Shown here: piece by piece, positions 6,311 through 7,347 of the stretch
How positions within the stretch are numbered: the stretch's first letter is position 1
How the letters are laid out: every line of letters begins with the position of its first letter
From: Pirellulaceae bacterium
GTDB taxonomy: Bacteria; Planctomycetota; Planctomycetia; Pirellulales; Pirellulaceae
Length of the DNA: 7,347 bases
Direction of reading: 5' to 3'
NCBI GenBank assembly: GCA_013002105.1
Contig: JABDKS010000607.1
Location: forward strand, 1 to 7,347
Notes under the pieces: model-generated
What the model saw: only the letters and a program-made list of their open reading frames with translations
The model's database searches: none
Told to the model about the DNA's origin: nothing
Translations under genes and position numbers: made by a program

Positions 6311-7105
6311 ATGATTGCGTACCTAAAACTACTCGAAGAAGTTCTCGAAAGCGGTGTCGATCGCAACGACCGCACGGGCGTGGGGACCCGCGGATTGTTC
6401 GGTCGCCAAATTCGGTTTGACCTGAGCAAGGGCTTTCCACTGCTGACGACAAAAAAGCTGCATGTCCGTTCCATCTTCTACGAACTGCTTTGGTTTTTGC
6501 GTGGCGATACCAACGTGGCCTGGTTACAAGACAAAGGGGTCACCATTTGGGATGAATGGGCCGACGACGACGGCGAACTTGGACCTGTCTACGGACATCA
6601 GTGGCGATCCTGGCCAAAACCAAATGGCGAGACGATCGACCAGATTGCCTGGGTGCAAAACGAGATCCGCGACAATCCCCAATCACGTCGCTTGATTGTG
6701 TCGGCCTGGAATGTCGCCGATGTCGAACGAATGGCGTTGCCGCCATGCCACGTATTGTTTCAGTTCTACGTCTCGCAAGGACGGCTTTCCTGCCAGCTGT
6801 ACCAACGCAGTGCGGATCTATTCTTGGGTGTTCCATTCAATATCGCCAGCTACGCGTTGCTGACGATGATGATGGCGAAAGTCACCGACTTGGAACCAGG
6901 CGAGTTCGTCCACACGTTTGGTGATTTGCACCTCTACAGCAACCATTTTGATCAAGCACGCGAGCAACTCTCACGCGAGCCCAAACCGCTGCCCAAACTG
7001 ACCATCACGTCCAAGCCCGCCGCGATTGACGAATTTGAATTCGAACACTTTCAGTTGTCCGACTATGAGCCGCATCCGCGCATCAAGGCGCCGGTGGCCG
7101 TCTAA
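6311..7105 (+). CDS. thyA: Thymidylate synthase
   Basis: This is a complete 264-residue protein, the same length as E. coli ThyA and colinear with it. It methylates dUMP to dTMP with 5,10-methylene-tetrahydrofolate, releasing dihydrofolate, in the cytoplasm as a homodimer. The key residues are all present at E. coli numbering: R21, E58, W80-D81, R126-R127 (contributed to the partner's phosphate site), the nucleophile C146 in [11 protein letters not shown]166 and D169 in [10 protein letters not shown]177 in [10 protein letters not shown], and H207/Y209 in GDLHLYSNH. The C-terminus KAPVAV fits the mobile tail that closes the active site. HTFGDLH replaces E. coli WTGGDTH, a variation that is common in the family. 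No strong Shine-Dalgarno sequence precedes the ATG. The folA start follows after five nucleotides, so dihydrofolate production and recycling are encoded together. Confidence 0.98.
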   Translation: MIAYLKLLEEVLESGVDRNDRTGVGTRGLFGRQIRFDLSKGFPLLTTKKLHVRSIFYELLWFLRGDTNVAWLQDKGVTIWDEWADDDGELGPVYGHQWRSWPKPNGETIDQIAWVQNEIRDNPQSRRLIVSAWNVADVERMALPPCHVLFQFYVSQGRLSCQLYQRSADLFLGVPFNIASYALLTMMMAKVTDLEPGEFVHTFGDLHLYSNHFDQAREQLSREPKPLPKLTITSKPAAIDEFEFEHFQLSDYEPHPRIKAPVAV

Positions 7106-7110
7106 GAACG

Positions 7111-7137
7111 ATGACCGAGCAACTGATGACCGAGCAA
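7111..7137 (+). repeat. Duplicated start codon context at the 5' end of folA
   Basis: ATGACCGAGCAA occurs twice, at 7111-7122 and 7126-7137, separated by CTG. The result is MTEQ-L-MTEQ-S in frame, with two possible start codons 15 nt apart. It looks like a small tandem duplication of the gene start. Confidence 0.9.
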
Positions 7138-7347
7138 TCCGCACAAGAATCGGTGGCTGAGAACTTAACCGCGATCGTGGCGGTCACACCCAGCGGCGTC
7201 ATCGGGCTCGACGGTGACATGCCATGGCAGCTCAGCAGCGACCTACGTCGGTTCAAAAAGCTGACCATGGGCGGCGTCCTGATCATGGGACGCAAGACAT
7301 TTGACTCAATCGGGCGACCGCTACCGGGGCGCCGCACGGTGGTCATC
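7111..7347 (+). CDS. folA: Dihydrofolate reductase, C-terminus cut off by window edge
   Basis: Seventy-nine codons are visible and the frame is open at the edge; about half of a typical DHFR. The enzyme reduces dihydrofolate to tetrahydrofolate with NADPH and so regenerates the cofactor oxidised by ThyA. The core begins at TAIVAVTPSGVIG (20-32), followed by the DMPWQLSSDLRRFK segment (36-49), in which W39 and D44 correspond to the substrate-site W22 and D27 of E. coli. VLIMGRKTFDSIGRPLPGRR (56-75) is the family signature that leads to the NADPH-binding region. The protein has about 17 more N-terminal residues than E. coli FolA. These begin with a repeated MTEQ, and the start could be the ATG at 7111 or at 7126. 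It is five nucleotides after thyA and almost certainly co-transcribed. Confidence 0.95.
   Translation, partial: MTEQLMTEQSAQESVAENLTAIVAVTPSGVIGLDGDMPWQLSSDLRRFKKLTMGGVLIMGRKTFDSIGRPLPGRRTVVI

Noticed and set aside
6311..7105. HTFGDLH in ThyA as an unusual active-site change from E. coli WTGGDTH
   Set aside because: H207 and D205 are kept, and HT-x-GD-x-H is the usual form in many thymidylate synthases, including the human one.

Overview
The window looks like a chromosomal segment of a planctomycete, probably a Pirellulaceae / Rhodopirellula-type bacterium. This rests on moderate GC content, GTG and TTG starts with poor Shine-Dalgarno sequences, and the style of the sugar transferase and of the methyltransferase N-terminus. 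Taxonomy is an inference from general resemblance; no search was run. I see no rRNA, tRNA, CRISPR array, transposase or prophage gene.

Left part, minus strand (5012 down to 1): an exopolysaccharide or surface-polysaccharide cluster read right to left. It opens with a Wzz/GumC-type chain-length co-polymerase that lacks a tyrosine-kinase domain (5012-3405). A 200-nt spacer holds a possible 16-codon leader ORF. Then come an initiating phosphoglycosyl transferase with an unusual degenerate GGDEF-like N-terminal domain (3202-2051), a GT4-type glycosyltransferase (2039-690) and a polysaccharide deacetylase that runs off the left edge (693-1). The last two overlap by four bases (ATGA). Together they could start a repeat unit on a lipid carrier, add a sugar, control polymer length and remove N-acetyl or O-acetyl groups. 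Flippase, polymerase and export genes are not in the window and may lie to the left.

Middle (5013-5569): a 557-nt divergent intergenic region with no convincing gene. It carries a two-copy 22-bp tandem repeat (5320-5363), a 10-bp-stem hairpin (5456-5480) and, directly before the rightward genes, a foldable leader (5486-5561). The outer helix of that leader would occlude the ribosome-binding site of the methyltransferase gene. This leader is the best candidate here for something undescribed.

Right part, plus strand (5570-7347): a class I SAM-dependent methyltransferase of unknown substrate, then thymidylate synthase (thyA) and the start of dihydrofolate reductase (folA, cut by the right edge). 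ThyA turns methylene-tetrahydrofolate into dihydrofolate while making dTMP, and FolA regenerates tetrahydrofolate, so the tight thyA-folA pair (5-nt gap) is a functional unit. The methyltransferase is 69 nt upstream on the same strand and may be co-transcribed, but its role is unknown.
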